Shown: in pieces, positions 55,119-64,000 of the stretch | Layout: every line of letters begins with the position of its first letter | How positions within the stretch are numbered: position 1 is the stretch's first letter | From: Clostridium liquoris | GTDB taxonomy: Bacteria; Bacillota; Clostridia; Clostridiales; Clostridiaceae | DNA: 64,000 nt | Direction: 5' to 3' | Assembly (NCBI RefSeq): GCF_002995785.1 | Contig: NZ_PVXO01000073.1 | Span: 1 to 64,000 of the forward strand | Translations under genes and position numbers: made by a program | Notes under the pieces: generated by a model | What the model was told of the DNA's origin: nothing | What the model saw: only the letters and a program-made list of their open reading frames with translations | Databases searched by the model: none

Positions 55119-56843
55119 TTATACTATGTCTATTATTGACATCACAGCTTTCTTTAAATTATTCATTTTATTTTCTGAATCCTGACTGCTGGAACCAACC
55201 ACAGAAAAATAAATTTTTATTTTAGGTTCAGTTCCAGAAGGTCTTACTACAAACCAAGAGTTATCTTCAAATATAAACTTAATAACATTTGACTTAGGTA
55301 ATTCAACAGGTTTTTCTAGCATATTTTCCATATACTTTTCTGTGCCTAATTTATAGTCAATTTTTCTTATAATTTTATGTCCATTTAGTGAAGATGTGAT
55401 AGAATGCCTAAAATAATGCAGCATTTTATCTATTTTCTCTTTTCCTTCTAATCCCTCTAATTCCATAGAAATTAACTCTTCTTTAAAATATCCATATTTA
55501 TCATAAAGATTCATTAGAGCATCATATAAAGTTAAGCCTTGTTTTTTATAATATAAAGCCATTTCACAAATAATGGTAGATGCTATAACTGCATCTTTAT
55601 CCCTTACAAAATCCCCCATTAAATATCCATAACTTTCTTCAAACCCAAATATATATTTATTTTTTTTATTCTGTTTAAATTCTTTTATTTTTTCACCAAT
55701 ATACTTAAAACCAGTTAACACTTCTAATATGTTAATGTTGAAATCTTCCCCTATTTTGCCTGCCATATCTGTAGTAACAATAGTCTTTATTACTACGCCA
55801 TTTTTAGGTATTGAGTTATTTTCCTTCATTGACATTAAAATATAATATGTGAGCAAAGCTCCTATTTGATTGCCAGTAAGTACTCTATATATACCCTTAT
55901 TGTCTTTTACAACAACTCCTATTCTATCACAATCTGGGTCAGTACCAAATATAATATCCGGATTTATTTCTTCTGCCATTTTTAGTGCTATATTAAAAAC
56001 CTGATGTATTTCTGGATTAGGATATGGAGCCGTTGGAAAATTTCCGTCTGGTAATTCCTGTTCTTTAACCACAAATATATTTTCATATCCTAATTCCTTT
56101 AATACCCTTCTAACAGGTATATTACCGGTTCCATGTATGGGTGTATATATTATTTTTAAATCCTTAGCATAATTCTTTACCATTTGTTTTCTTATTACTA
56201 GATCTTTTACTTTATTATAATAAGTTTCATCCACTTCATCACCTATGTAGCTTATTAAACCATTTTCTATTCCCTGTTGAAATTTTATTTTTTTTATTTC
56301 ATTAAAATTTTCCACCGCTTTAATATGTTTTAATATATTTTTAGCACATTCATCGGTTATTTGTCCTCCATCTTGTCCATAGACCTTATATCCATTGTAT
56401 TCCCTTGGATTGTGAGAAGCAGTTACACAAATACCAGCATTACATTCTAAATGTATAGTACTATAAGAAAGCATTGGTGTAGGATGTAATGACTTAAATA
56501 TATTTACTTTTATACTATTAGCTGCTAATACCTCCCCAGCGGTTTTAGCAAATTCTTTAGACATTATTCTAGAATCATAGGCTATAGCAACGGATATGTT
56601 TTCTTTATATTTCTCCTTTAGGTAGTCTGCTAATCCCTGAGTGGCTTTTCCCACAGTATAAATGTTCATTCTGTTGCTTCCTGCACCTATTATACCTCTT
56701 AATCCACCAGTTCCAAACTCTAGTTCTTGATAAAATCTATCTTCTATTTCTTTTTCATCAAAGATATTTCTTAATTCCTCTTTCATGTCATCATCTATAT
56801 AATGTGAATTTAGCCATAAAAAATATTTATCTTTATACCCCAT
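55119..56843 (-). CDS. alpha-phosphohexomutase (phosphoglucomutase type)
   Basis: A 574-residue phosphosugar mutase interconverting hexose-6-P and hexose-1-P: catalytic serine loop GICVTASHNPREYNGYKVYG, metal loop IFGTDPDCDRIGVVV, sugar loop FGFEESYGYL and phosphate loop VVRPSGTEPKIKIYFS. Length and motifs match PgcA-type phosphoglucomutase (glucose-1-P for GalU). The ATG at 56843 follows AAAGGGG. It is at the upstream end of the polysaccharide locus, divergent from the decarboxylase gene at 57143. Confidence 0.95.
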   Translation of the reverse strand: MGYKDKYFLWLNSHYIDDDMKEELRNIFDEKEIEDRFYQELEFGTGGLRGIIGAGSNRMNIYTVGKATQGLADYLKEKYKENISVAIAYDSRIMSKEFAKTAGEVLAANSIKVNIFKSLHPTPMLSYSTIHLECNAGICVTASHNPREYNGYKVYGQDGGQITDECAKNILKHIKAVENFNEIKKIKFQQGIENGLISYIGDEVDETYYNKVKDLVIRKQMVKNYAKDLKIIYTPIHGTGNIPVRRVLKELGYENIFVVKEQELPDGNFPTAPYPNPEIHQVFNIALKMAEEINPDIIFGTDPDCDRIGVVVKDNKGIYRVLTGNQIGALLTYYILMSMKENNSIPKNGVVIKTIVTTDMAGKIGEDFNINILEVLTGFKYIGEKIKEFKQNKKNKYIFGFEESYGYLMGDFVRDKDAVIASTIICEMALYYKKQGLTLYDALMNLYDKYGYFKEELISMELEGLEGKEKIDKMLHYFRHSITSSLNGHKIIRKIDYKLGTEKYMENMLEKPVELPKSNVIKFIFEDNSWFVVRPSGTEPKIKIYFSVVGSSSQDSENKMNNLKKAVMSIIDIV

Positions 56844-57026
56844 ATTTGTAACCCCTTTCTTGTTAATATTCATATATAAATATTATACTATGACGGTATT
56901 GTAAAAATCTACAAGTATCACATTATATAAAATATGCATAATACTTTATTAATAGATATATAAAAAAGTTAGTATTGCATAAAATAATTATAATAAAATT
57001 TATAAAAAATATTTTTTTAATTTATA

Positions 57027-57055
57027 TTGCAATTAGTTAACATTTACCTTATAAT
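57027..57055 (+). promoter_or_regulatory. sigma-A-type promoter for the decarboxylase gene
   Basis: TTGCAA (57027-57032), a 17-base spacer, then consensus TATAAT (57050-57055). Transcription should start near 57062, giving an ~80-base leader. The 56844-57026 stretch holds nothing else I recognise beyond AT-rich DNA. Confidence 0.72.
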
Positions 57056-57070
57056 GATATTGTTTTGATA

Positions 57071-57126
57071 GAAAATCCACGGGAACCATTGATTTTTCAT
57101 AGTTTCACGGGTATAAATTTGTGAAA
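57071..57126 (+). promoter_or_regulatory. structured 5' leader with two hairpins
   Basis: Two hairpins follow one another. GAAAATC (57071-57077) pairs with GATTTTTC (57091-57098, one bulge). TTTCAC (57103-57108) pairs with GTGAAA (57121-57126) just before the AGAAGG ribosome site. Both include CACGGG in the loop or stem base. It matches no riboswitch class I know. It may regulate translation of the decarboxylase, but the folds are short. Confidence 0.35.
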
Positions 57127-57142
57127 GAAGGTGTTCATCAAG

Positions 57143-58603
57143 GTGTATAAGTTAGATCAAAGTGAAACTCCATTATTTGATGCCTTAATGGAATATGTCA
57201 ACAGGGATACCATTCCCTTTCATGTACCTGGTCATAAAAAAGGTGTAGGAATGGATGAAGAGTTTAAAAATTTTATAGGAGAAAATCCTTTAAAAATTGA
57301 TGTTACTGTTTTTAAATTAGTGGACAGCTTACATCATCCTACAGGACCAATAAAGAAAGCACAGCAACTAGCCGCTGATGCATATGGATCAGATGCTTCA
57401 TTTTTTTCAATTCATGGTACTTCCGGCGCTATTCAGGCAATGATTATGTCAGTAGTTGGCTCTGGAGACAAAATAATTATTCCAAGAAATGTGCATAAGT
57501 CTGTAACTGCTGGAATAATTTTAAGCGGGTCAACCCCTGTTTATATGCAGCCAGAGTTAGATAAAAAAGTAGGTATTGCGCATGGTGTAACTCCTGAAAC
57601 CGTGGAGAAAACTTTAAAAGAAAATCCAGATGCTAAAGCAGTGTTAATTATAAATCCAACTTATTATGGTGTTGCTACGGATATAAAAAAAATAGCTGAT
57701 ATAGTTCATAGTTATGATATACCATTAATAGTTGATGAAGCTCATGGGCCACACCTTGGTTTTAATGAAAAGCTACCAATGTCTAGTATAGAGGCTGGAG
57801 CAGATATTTGTGCTCAAAGTACTCATAAAATTATAGGTGCCTTAACTCAATGCTCATTGCTTCATGTTAATTCTAAAAGAATTGATGTTCACAGAGTACA
57901 GCAAGTATTAAATGTATTGCAAACCACATCACCTTCTTATATTTTAATGGCTTCATTGGATTGTGCAAGAAGACAAATTGCACTTCACGGTCATGAACTA
58001 TTAGACAAGGCTATAGGGCTTGCAAATTATGCTCGTGAAGAGATAAATAAAATCCCAGGTTTTTATTGCTTTGGAGAAGAAATTCTAGGGGAGCCAGGTG
58101 TATTTTCACTTGATCCTACTAAAATGACTATAACTTGCAGGGGCTTAGGAATAACAGGATATGACTTAGATATGATTTTATCTAATAAGTATCATATACA
58201 GATGGAAATGTCTGACCTATATAATGTACTGGCAGTAGGCTCCTTTGGGGATACTAATGAGAGCATTAATGCTTTACTAAAAGCATTAAGAGAAATCAGC
58301 AAAGATTATTATGGTAAAGGAAATAAAAGATCTGATTTTATTGATATTCCTGCTATTCCAAATATGGTCAAAATTCCTAGGGAAGCCTTTAATAGCGAAA
58401 AGGTTTGTGTATCCTTAAAAGAAAGTATAGGAAAGATAAGTGGAGAATTCTTAATGGCCTATCCACCAGGAATTCCAATACTTTGTCCTGGTGAAATAAT
58501 AACCGGTGAAATAATAGATTATGTCCAAAAATTAAAAGATACCGGTCTTTATGTTCAAGGCACAGAGGATCCAGAAGTTAATTTTATAAAAGTAGTGAAA
58601 TAA
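57143..58603 (+). CDS. speA: Orn/Lys/Arg decarboxylase family enzyme (arginine decarboxylase-like)
   Basis: A PLP decarboxylase of 486 residues: TIPFHVPGHKKGVGMDEEF at the N-terminus, HGTSGAIQAMIMSVVGSGDKIIIPRNVHKSV, VDEAHGPHLGF, and STHKIIGALTQ with the PLP lysine. The size and the lack of the N-terminal wing domain match the short Firmicute type (SpeA/YaaO-like). In Bacillus SpeA is arginine decarboxylase, the first step to agmatine and polyamines; lysine or ornithine use is possible here. I preferred the GTG at 57143 over that at 57131, which overlaps the ribosome site. Confidence 0.9.
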   Translation: MYKLDQSETPLFDALMEYVNRDTIPFHVPGHKKGVGMDEEFKNFIGENPLKIDVTVFKLVDSLHHPTGPIKKAQQLAADAYGSDASFFSIHGTSGAIQAMIMSVVGSGDKIIIPRNVHKSVTAGIILSGSTPVYMQPELDKKVGIAHGVTPETVEKTLKENPDAKAVLIINPTYYGVATDIKKIADIVHSYDIPLIVDEAHGPHLGFNEKLPMSSIEAGADICAQSTHKIIGALTQCSLLHVNSKRIDVHRVQQVLNVLQTTSPSYILMASLDCARRQIALHGHELLDKAIGLANYAREEINKIPGFYCFGEEILGEPGVFSLDPTKMTITCRGLGITGYDLDMILSNKYHIQMEMSDLYNVLAVGSFGDTNESINALLKALREISKDYYGKGNKRSDFIDIPAIPNMVKIPREAFNSEKVCVSLKESIGKISGEFLMAYPPGIPILCPGEIITGEIIDYVQKLKDTGLYVQGTEDPEVNFIKVVK

Positions 58604-58606
58604 AAA

Positions 58607-58672
58607 ATTCAGCTTACCCTTGGGTAAGCTTTCCTTATTTATTATTTATTATTTATTATTTATTATTTAATT
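58607..58672. repeat. repeat block with terminator hairpin after the decarboxylase gene
   Basis: The hairpin AGCTTACCC-TT-GGGTAAGCT (58611-58630) is followed by TTCCTTATTTATTATTTATTA. It is the same element as at ~16441-16480. The TTATT arm runs into the 3' codons of the convergent gene (ending at 58656). Confidence 0.8.
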
Positions 58673-59504
58673 CCACCCCTCTTATGCCATTTAAATTTTC
58701 TTTTATCACTTCATTATGTCTACTTCTTATAAATTTTATGTAATTGTTCTCATTAAAATCTACTATACCGCTGTAAGTATTTATAACTTTTTCAAAGTAT
58801 CTTAATACATAATCTAATTTAATTAAATCCTCTTTTAATTTTAAATTAAACTTTATTGAAAAGCTTCTTTTATTTTTGGAACATTGCTTCTTTAACTCAT
58901 CATAATATTCCCTTATAGAATATATTGACTTAATACTTTGGAAATTACCTCTCAATACCTCTTCAAAAATAGAATGTGACTTTAAAAATATCTCTTGGTT
59001 AAAAACATAATCTTGAGATTTTAAAATATTTTCTAATTTTATAATATCCTCTAGGCTTTTATTTCTTTCTTCTCTTAGTCTAATTACTTTTTCTATAATG
59101 CTTTTTACATTTTCAATATCAAAAGTAAGTTCATCTTTTAAAAACCCTATTGCTTTAATAGCTCTATGGAAATCATCTTCATGTCTTTTAATAGCACCCT
59201 GATCCTCATAGGTAGATATTAAAGATAAACCATTATCCCTATCAAATATATTCTTATAATGAAAAGATAATTTTCCTAACTCCTGTAGTAAAAACTGATT
59301 TTTTACAATTCCATTTTCTTCTGAAAGATACAGTACACCTTTTAATATATATTTTCCCTTTCCAAAAGCCTTTTTTCTAAACTGTATTTCTCTATATAAG
59401 TTATCCTTATATTTAATATTTATAAGCTTTATATTTTCCCCCTTATATATATAAGGAGCAATTTTTTCTTCTATTTCTTTTGGCACATCCATGTAAATTG
59501 ACAA
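58656..59504 (-). CDS. unknown protein, helical
   Basis: I do not recognise this 282-residue protein. Residues ~1-90 are mixed and basic (KYKDNLYREIQFRKKAFGKGKYILKGVLYL), with no signal peptide or membrane span. Residues ~105-270 look helical and charged (VRVIRLREERN-type stretches; EELKKQCSKNKRSFSIKFNLKLKEDLIKLDYVLRYFEKVI). The start appears to be TTG at 59504, seven bases after AGGTGA. It lies 25 bases after the DUF523 gene. The last codons (LNNK) derive from the adjacent TTATT repeat. Confidence 0.6.
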   Translation of the reverse strand: MSIYMDVPKEIEEKIAPYIYKGENIKLINIKYKDNLYREIQFRKKAFGKGKYILKGVLYLSEENGIVKNQFLLQELGKLSFHYKNIFDRDNGLSLISTYEDQGAIKRHEDDFHRAIKAIGFLKDELTFDIENVKSIIEKVIRLREERNKSLEDIIKLENILKSQDYVFNQEIFLKSHSIFEEVLRGNFQSIKSIYSIREYYDELKKQCSKNKRSFSIKFNLKLKEDLIKLDYVLRYFEKVINTYSGIVDFNENNYIKFIRSRHNEVIKENLNGIRGVELNNK

Positions 59505-59529
59505 CGCAAATTCACCTCATTAAACTTAT

Positions 59530-59988
59530 CTAAAAGTTTTTATCATTAAAATTTTCTTCCGTATAAACCTTAATGCCATTTTTAATTAATAGTTCCGCTG
59601 TAACACCATTGCCATGTTTTTTATTTCCTGTAAAGCTTCCATCATAAATAACCCCAACACCGCAAGAAGGGCTTTTTGCTTTTAGTATAGCTGCTTTAGC
59701 ATCACAACTTTGTGCTATTTTTAAAGTTTCATAGGCTCCTTTTACAAAATTTTCAGTGGAATCCTTTTCTTTTACACTTGCTACTTTATCCTTGCCATCA
59801 AGTACAGTTTCCCCTGTACCCTGCAAAATTTCGTGAGGTTCCCTAGGAGTTTCTAAACCACCCAACTGCTCTGGGCATACAGGTATAACCTTTCCTTCTT
59901 TAAATAATCTAAGTATGTCCTTATTTAAAGAGTTACCCCCATCATATCTACAATTGATTCCACAAAGACAAGCACTTACCAATATCAT
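59530..59988 (-). CDS. DUF523 family protein
   Basis: A small (152-residue) cysteine-containing protein of the DUF523 family. It starts MILVSACLCGINCRYDGG and contains VIPVCPEQLGGLETPREPHEI and AAILKAKSPSCGVGVIYDGSF. The conserved cysteines suggest a metal or Fe-S site, but the function is unknown to me. The ATG at 59988 follows AGAAGGTG; the GTG at 59997 overlaps that site. It is in a minus-strand group with mutS2 upstream and an unknown gene downstream. Confidence 0.93.
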   Translation of the reverse strand: MILVSACLCGINCRYDGGNSLNKDILRLFKEGKVIPVCPEQLGGLETPREPHEILQGTGETVLDGKDKVASVKEKDSTENFVKGAYETLKIAQSCDAKAAILKAKSPSCGVGVIYDGSFTGNKKHGNGVTAELLIKNGIKVYTEENFNDKNF

Positions 59989-60031
59989 TGAAAACACCTT
60001 CTATCAATTAATAATTAACAATTAGTGTTAA

Positions 60032-62392
60032 CTATTTCAACTCTGCTATAGTAACACCACTGCCTCCTTCTCCGTACTCACCTAATCTATGTGATTTTAC
60101 ATGGCTATGACTTTTTAACATATCATTTATAGCTTTTCTAAGTATGCCTGTTCCCTTTCCATGTATAATAGTTACTACTTTTAATCCTGCCATATAAGCT
60201 TCATCTAAATATTTATCTGTAGAGTAAATGGCCTCTTCTGCATCCATTCCCCTTAAATCTAGAGAAGGATCTACCATTCTTATATTCAGCTTTGCCTCTC
60301 TTTTATTAATCTTTTTATTTACTTCTTTTGATTTATTAGCTACTCTTAAGTCTTCAAGTTTAACGCTTATTTTCATTATACCAGCCTGAACCTGTACTTC
60401 ACCCTTATTGTCAGGCTTTGATAGAATTATTACATTTTTATTTAACTTTGGAAGATATACTTCTTCACCTAATTTTACTTCTTCTATCTTTTCTCCCTTA
60501 TCCTTTTCACTTTTATCTGTTTCTTCTTCCAGTTTATCTAACTTATTTGTAAGTTTTTTTCTTTCTTCTTCAAGCTTTTGTCTTACATCAGAGGAATATC
60601 CCATTCTTTCTAAGTCTCTTATATTTTTTAAGATATTATCTGCTTCTTCCTTTGTTTCTTTAATTAATCTTTTTCCTTCTTTTTGTGCATCAATTATAAG
60701 TTTTCCTCTTGTTTCCTCCAAGCTGTATAATTTTTCTTCATATTTATCCTTTAGGTTAATTGCTTCAAGTTTAAGCATTTCAGATTTTCTTGCATCTTCT
60801 GAAGCCTTAATACTTTTTTCTTGAAGACTCTGAATTAAGTCTTCAAATTTTAAACTTTCACTCGATATACTTTTTTTAGCATCTTCTATAATATATTCTG
60901 GTAATCCTAATCTCTTTGATATTTCAAACGCATTAGACTTTCCAGGTACACCTATAAGTAATCTGTAGGTTGGCTTCAATGTTTCCACATCGAATTCTAC
61001 AGAAGCATTTTCTACCCCTTCTGTTTTCAAAGCATATCCTTTAAGCTCACTGTAGTGAGTGGTAGCCACTATCTTCACTTTTCTCTTTTTTAAATTTTCA
61101 AGAATAGATACTGCTAAAGCTGCTCCCTCTGTAGGATCAGTACCTGCACCTAATTCGTCAAATAATGCTAATGAATTTTCATCTGCTTTTTTTATAATAT
61201 CCACTATATTTGTCATATGAGATGAAAATGTAGATAAGCTCTGCTCAATGCTTTGCTCATCTCCTATATCTGCAAATATTTCCTTAAAGAAGCTAACTGT
61301 AGAATTTTCCCTTGCAGGAATCATAAGTCCACTCATAGCCATAATCTGCAATAACCCTACTGTTTTTAGGGAAACAGTTTTACCACCAGTATTAGGCCCT
61401 GTAATAATAAGAGAAGTAAAGCCTCTGCCTAAATATATATTAAGTGGTACTACAACCTTAGGGTCAATAAGTGGATGCCTTCCCTCAACAATATCAATTA
61501 TTCCTTCATTGTTTACATTAGGACATATACAATTTAAGCTGCTAGCAAATTTAGCCTTAGCAAATATGAAATCCAACTCCCATATTGTACTGGCATTATT
61601 TCTTACGGCTATAATACTATCGTATATTTTCCCTGACAGCTCTTGTAAAATTCTTTCAATTTCTGCCTTTTCCTTTAACATTAATTCCTTTATTTCATTA
61701 TTTAAATTTACTAAACTCATAGGCTCAATAAATAAAGTAGCCCCTGAAGAACTCTGGTCATGAACAAGTCCTGGCACTGATCCTTTATGCTCCGCTTTTA
61801 CAGGTAAAACATATCTTTCTCCTCTAATTGTATATATACTTTCCTGTAAATAAGGAGCATAACTTCTCATAAGAGAATTTACTTTATCCCTTACAGAAGC
61901 ATTTTTATCCTTAAGAGCTCTTCTTATATTATATAACGCACTACTGGCTCTATCAGATATTTCTTCTTCACTGACAATAGCATTAAAAATGCTATCCTCT
62001 AATGTTTTAAGTGGTACTATGCCTTCACATATATCTTCAATAACTTTATAGCTTTCTTCCCCTTCTTTATGTCCTACATATTCTTTAAATTTTCTGGCAC
62101 ACCTTAGCATTGTAGCAATTCTAAGTAATTGTCCAGGCATAAGTGAAAAACCTTTTTCTGCTCTTTTTATTCCTTCTCTTATATCATAAACTCCTTCAAA
62201 TGGAGGAGCTCCTTTTTTGGTTAATAGATTAAGAGCCTCCTTAGTTTCTTGAAGATGTTCTTTAACTTCATAAATATTATCGTAAGGTTTTAAATCATCT
62301 ATTAAATCCTTAGCAGCTTCTGTGCTAGTATATCCTTTTACCATTTCCTTTATTTTATTAAACTCTAAAACTCTTAATGCTCTTTCATTCAA
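60032..62392 (-). CDS. mutS2: endonuclease/ribosome-rescue ATPase MutS2
   Basis: A MutS-homologue without mismatch-recognition domain I, linked in different bacteria to recombination suppression and to splitting collided ribosomes. 786 residues: ATPase Walker A ITGPNTGGKTVSLKTVGLLQ, FADIGDEQSIEQSLSTFSSH, LFDELGAGTDPTEGAALA, a long coiled region (~515-640), and a C-terminal Smr domain (LDLRGMDAEEAI, IIHGKGTGILRKAI). The start is a TTG at 62392 about ten bases after AAGGTGG. It lies 23 bases after the peptidase gene upstream. Confidence 0.97.
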   Translation of the reverse strand: MNERALRVLEFNKIKEMVKGYTSTEAAKDLIDDLKPYDNIYEVKEHLQETKEALNLLTKKGAPPFEGVYDIREGIKRAEKGFSLMPGQLLRIATMLRCARKFKEYVGHKEGEESYKVIEDICEGIVPLKTLEDSIFNAIVSEEEISDRASSALYNIRRALKDKNASVRDKVNSLMRSYAPYLQESIYTIRGERYVLPVKAEHKGSVPGLVHDQSSSGATLFIEPMSLVNLNNEIKELMLKEKAEIERILQELSGKIYDSIIAVRNNASTIWELDFIFAKAKFASSLNCICPNVNNEGIIDIVEGRHPLIDPKVVVPLNIYLGRGFTSLIITGPNTGGKTVSLKTVGLLQIMAMSGLMIPARENSTVSFFKEIFADIGDEQSIEQSLSTFSSHMTNIVDIIKKADENSLALFDELGAGTDPTEGAALAVSILENLKKRKVKIVATTHYSELKGYALKTEGVENASVEFDVETLKPTYRLLIGVPGKSNAFEISKRLGLPEYIIEDAKKSISSESLKFEDLIQSLQEKSIKASEDARKSEMLKLEAINLKDKYEEKLYSLEETRGKLIIDAQKEGKRLIKETKEEADNILKNIRDLERMGYSSDVRQKLEEERKKLTNKLDKLEEETDKSEKDKGEKIEEVKLGEEVYLPKLNKNVIILSKPDNKGEVQVQAGIMKISVKLEDLRVANKSKEVNKKINKREAKLNIRMVDPSLDLRGMDAEEAIYSTDKYLDEAYMAGLKVVTIIHGKGTGILRKAINDMLKSHSHVKSHRLGEYGEGGSGVTIAELK

Positions 62393-62415
62393 TTCAACTC
62401 AACCACCTTTTTAAG

Positions 62416-64000
62416 TTACTCTACTCCTCTTTTATAATGTCCCCTAGTAAAACCACTAAAATTTTTAGTGAAGCTTTTCTGAATAAAAGCCTTTAGTATA
62501 TCAGAAGTATTATCATAATCCTCATCTATAAAATCTAGTCTAAAGGAACTTACACCCAAGCTTTCTAATTCTTTTATATTAGGTATAAGATTTAAAGGCA
62601 CAGAATTATATATATAGCTTCTACAAAATCTATCTGTTACTACGGGAAACCTTTCTCCCATCCTATCAATCAATTGAAATTCTCTATTTTTACAATATCC
62701 ATTACAATCCTTGCCTTTGCACTTACCCCCAAAACTACTTCCAATAGGACAATATTCACTTACCATAAGTTCTATTCTCCCATAGACTAAGTTCTGAACA
62801 TTGCTTTTATAATTTTTTAATACATTTTCTATTTCCTTTTTATTTAATTCTACACTTAAACAGCTTCCATTTAATATATTCTCATAAAAATTCATTGAAT
62901 AACTATTAAATACATTTAATTTATAATCACCTATAATATTGATCTTTTCTTTAAATTCATTTATAATACCTAGATTAGCAGTAACTATTCCATCAATATA
63001 CTTTATATTATCCTGTATAAAACTCTTTATGGTTTCAAATTCCTGTTTTATAATATTAGGTATTTTTAAATACATATTTAAATTTTTATCTCTTAAATCC
63101 TCAATAGAGATTTCATTTTTTCTCATAAATGGATTAAATGCAATATCTACTATGTTGGAATCAACAACCGCCTTCAATTGTTCTTTTGTAGTGACATAGA
63201 CTAAACATTCTGGTATATTTTCTTTTATTCTTAAGTTTTTATATTCTTCTTCTTTTGAAACAGCTTCTATTTTCCTATTCCATTTACTTAAAATCTCTTC
63301 CTGTACCTTTAATAGAAATCTTCTTCTTACATGATTTATAGAAGATACAGGCAAGAAACCTTCTTCATATTCACTAAACATTATACTTTCAAATCTGAAA
63401 GGGGTATCTCCTGTTTTATTTAGGTTTTCTTCTATCTTACTTTTTTCTAAAGGTTTTTTTATAGCTTTTTGAACTATGTCCCCTTCTATAACTATATCCT
63501 TCCCATGGATATTTGTCTTAATTGTGAAAGGAGAATCTACTTTAAATTTAATTTCTATAGATAAATCAATTTTTTTATCATAGGGATTCATATAATATTT
63601 TTCATATTCTTTTAATAAACTTACATCTGAAGTTTTAAATAATTCATCACCTGAATTATAGTTTGCAGGATAAAGCTTAACTCTATCCCCCTTAAAAGCC
63701 TTCTCTACTTCTTTATTATTTTTAATTATTTTAGATAGTGTAAAACCTTTTTCTTTATTCCTCACTCCATCTTTTATATTTATCCCTTCTTCTAAGTTTA
63801 TTGTTAAATTCTTACTTACCTTACCAAGAAATACCCCTGTATTTTTAGGAAAAGAATATGCCATCATATCTTTTCCCACATTTCCATAGAGATAAGCCTT
63901 AGAAAAGCCTTCTCTATTAAATAGCTGGAGAAGTTTTTTATTTTCTTTCTCATGGTCAAATTTATTATTTTCATTTTTACCCTGTAAGCTATCAATAGCT
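62416..64000 (-). CDS. U32-family peptidase, partial (C-terminal part)
   Basis: The frame stays open to the right edge, so the N-terminal part of the gene lies outside. About 528 residues are visible. Features: KKLLQLFNREGFSKAYLYG and GKDMMAYSFPKNTGVFLGKV (as in U32 peptidases with a DUF3656 insert), KVQEEILSKWNRK, and a C-terminal cysteine cluster (SEYCPIGSSFGGKCKGKDCNGYCKNREF) that could bind an Fe-S cluster, as in related RlhA/TrhP tRNA/rRNA hydroxylases. An internal GTG at 63879 is not a real start, having no ribosome site. Substrate unknown. Confidence 0.88.
   Translation of the reverse strand, partial: AIDSLQGKNENNKFDHEKENKKLLQLFNREGFSKAYLYGNVGKDMMAYSFPKNTGVFLGKVSKNLTINLEEGINIKDGVRNKEKGFTLSKIIKNNKEVEKAFKGDRVKLYPANYNSGDELFKTSDVSLLKEYEKYYMNPYDKKIDLSIEIKFKVDSPFTIKTNIHGKDIVIEGDIVQKAIKKPLEKSKIEENLNKTGDTPFRFESIMFSEYEEGFLPVSSINHVRRRFLLKVQEEILSKWNRKIEAVSKEEEYKNLRIKENIPECLVYVTTKEQLKAVVDSNIVDIAFNPFMRKNEISIEDLRDKNLNMYLKIPNIIKQEFETIKSFIQDNIKYIDGIVTANLGIINEFKEKINIIGDYKLNVFNSYSMNFYENILNGSCLSVELNKKEIENVLKNYKSNVQNLVYGRIELMVSEYCPIGSSFGGKCKGKDCNGYCKNREFQLIDRMGERFPVVTDRFCRSYIYNSVPLNLIPNIKELESLGVSSFRLDFIDEDYDNTSDILKAFIQKSFTKNFSGFTRGHYKRGVE

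Noticed and set aside
1-64000. tRNA genes, rRNA, prophage or IS elements
   Set aside because: I looked for cloverleaf-type repeats, transposase or integrase motifs and phage modules and saw none; short tRNA genes could still be missed by eye.

Overview
The window is AT-rich DNA from an endospore-forming, anaerobe-like Firmicute, most probably Clostridium in the strict sense. Three things point there: strong AGGAGG-type ribosome sites with frequent TTG and GTG starts, a set of sporulation genes (bofC, yunB, spoIIAA-spoIIAB-sigF, spoVAC-D-E, a pdaA-type deacetylase), and rubredoxin with pyruvate carboxylase. I could not settle the species. Nothing looks like a prophage, plasmid, transposase, CRISPR array, tRNA or rRNA.

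Layout. 1-5771 (minus strand): bofC, ruvA, ruvB, queA, tgt, yajC and a small membrane protein, in an order I recall from Bacillus subtilis (bofC-ruvAB-queA-tgt-yrbF-yrzE), with yebC just upstream. 6067-10693 (minus): yebC, a yigZ-HEAT-MocR group and a nucleotidyltransferase. 10957-18316 (minus): pyruvate carboxylase, a short rubredoxin gene, an MTA/SAH deaminase-type amidohydrolase and a long HflX GTPase whose N-terminal part carries a JAMM/RadC-like metal motif. 18436-22322: hpt (+), yunB (-) and a class A penicillin-binding protein (+). 22357-25890 (minus): the spoIIA operon (spoIIAA-spoIIAB-sigF) followed by spoVAC-D-E, with a good sigma-H-type promoter upstream. 26144-29927: spermidine synthase (+), a solitary adenine-N6 methyltransferase very like C. 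difficile CamA (-), and a PdaA-type deacetylase (+).

30090-56843 (minus) is a surface-polysaccharide locus of about 27 kb. It has eight or more glycosyltransferases, a priming sugar-phosphate transferase, a MurJ-type and a Wzx-type flippase, two O-antigen polymerase/ligase-type membrane proteins, and what looks like a complete WbpA-B-E-D-I set for UDP-2,3-diacetamido-2,3-dideoxy-uronic acid. It also has a PglF/CapD-type dehydratase, galU and a phosphoglucomutase-type enzyme. A membrane-anchored leucine-rich-repeat protein of unknown role sits inside it. 57143-64000: an Orn/Lys/Arg decarboxylase (+) with a structured leader, then (minus) an unknown protein, a DUF523 protein, mutS2 and a U32-family peptidase that runs off the right edge.

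Across the window, several intergenic spaces hold short dispersed repeats: a roughly 33-base GTCAAYTG-type unit, small hairpins, and low-complexity TTATTTATT / CTATTATCTATT arms. They often sit against stop codons and even supply the last codons of genes. Many act as, or resemble, intrinsic terminators.
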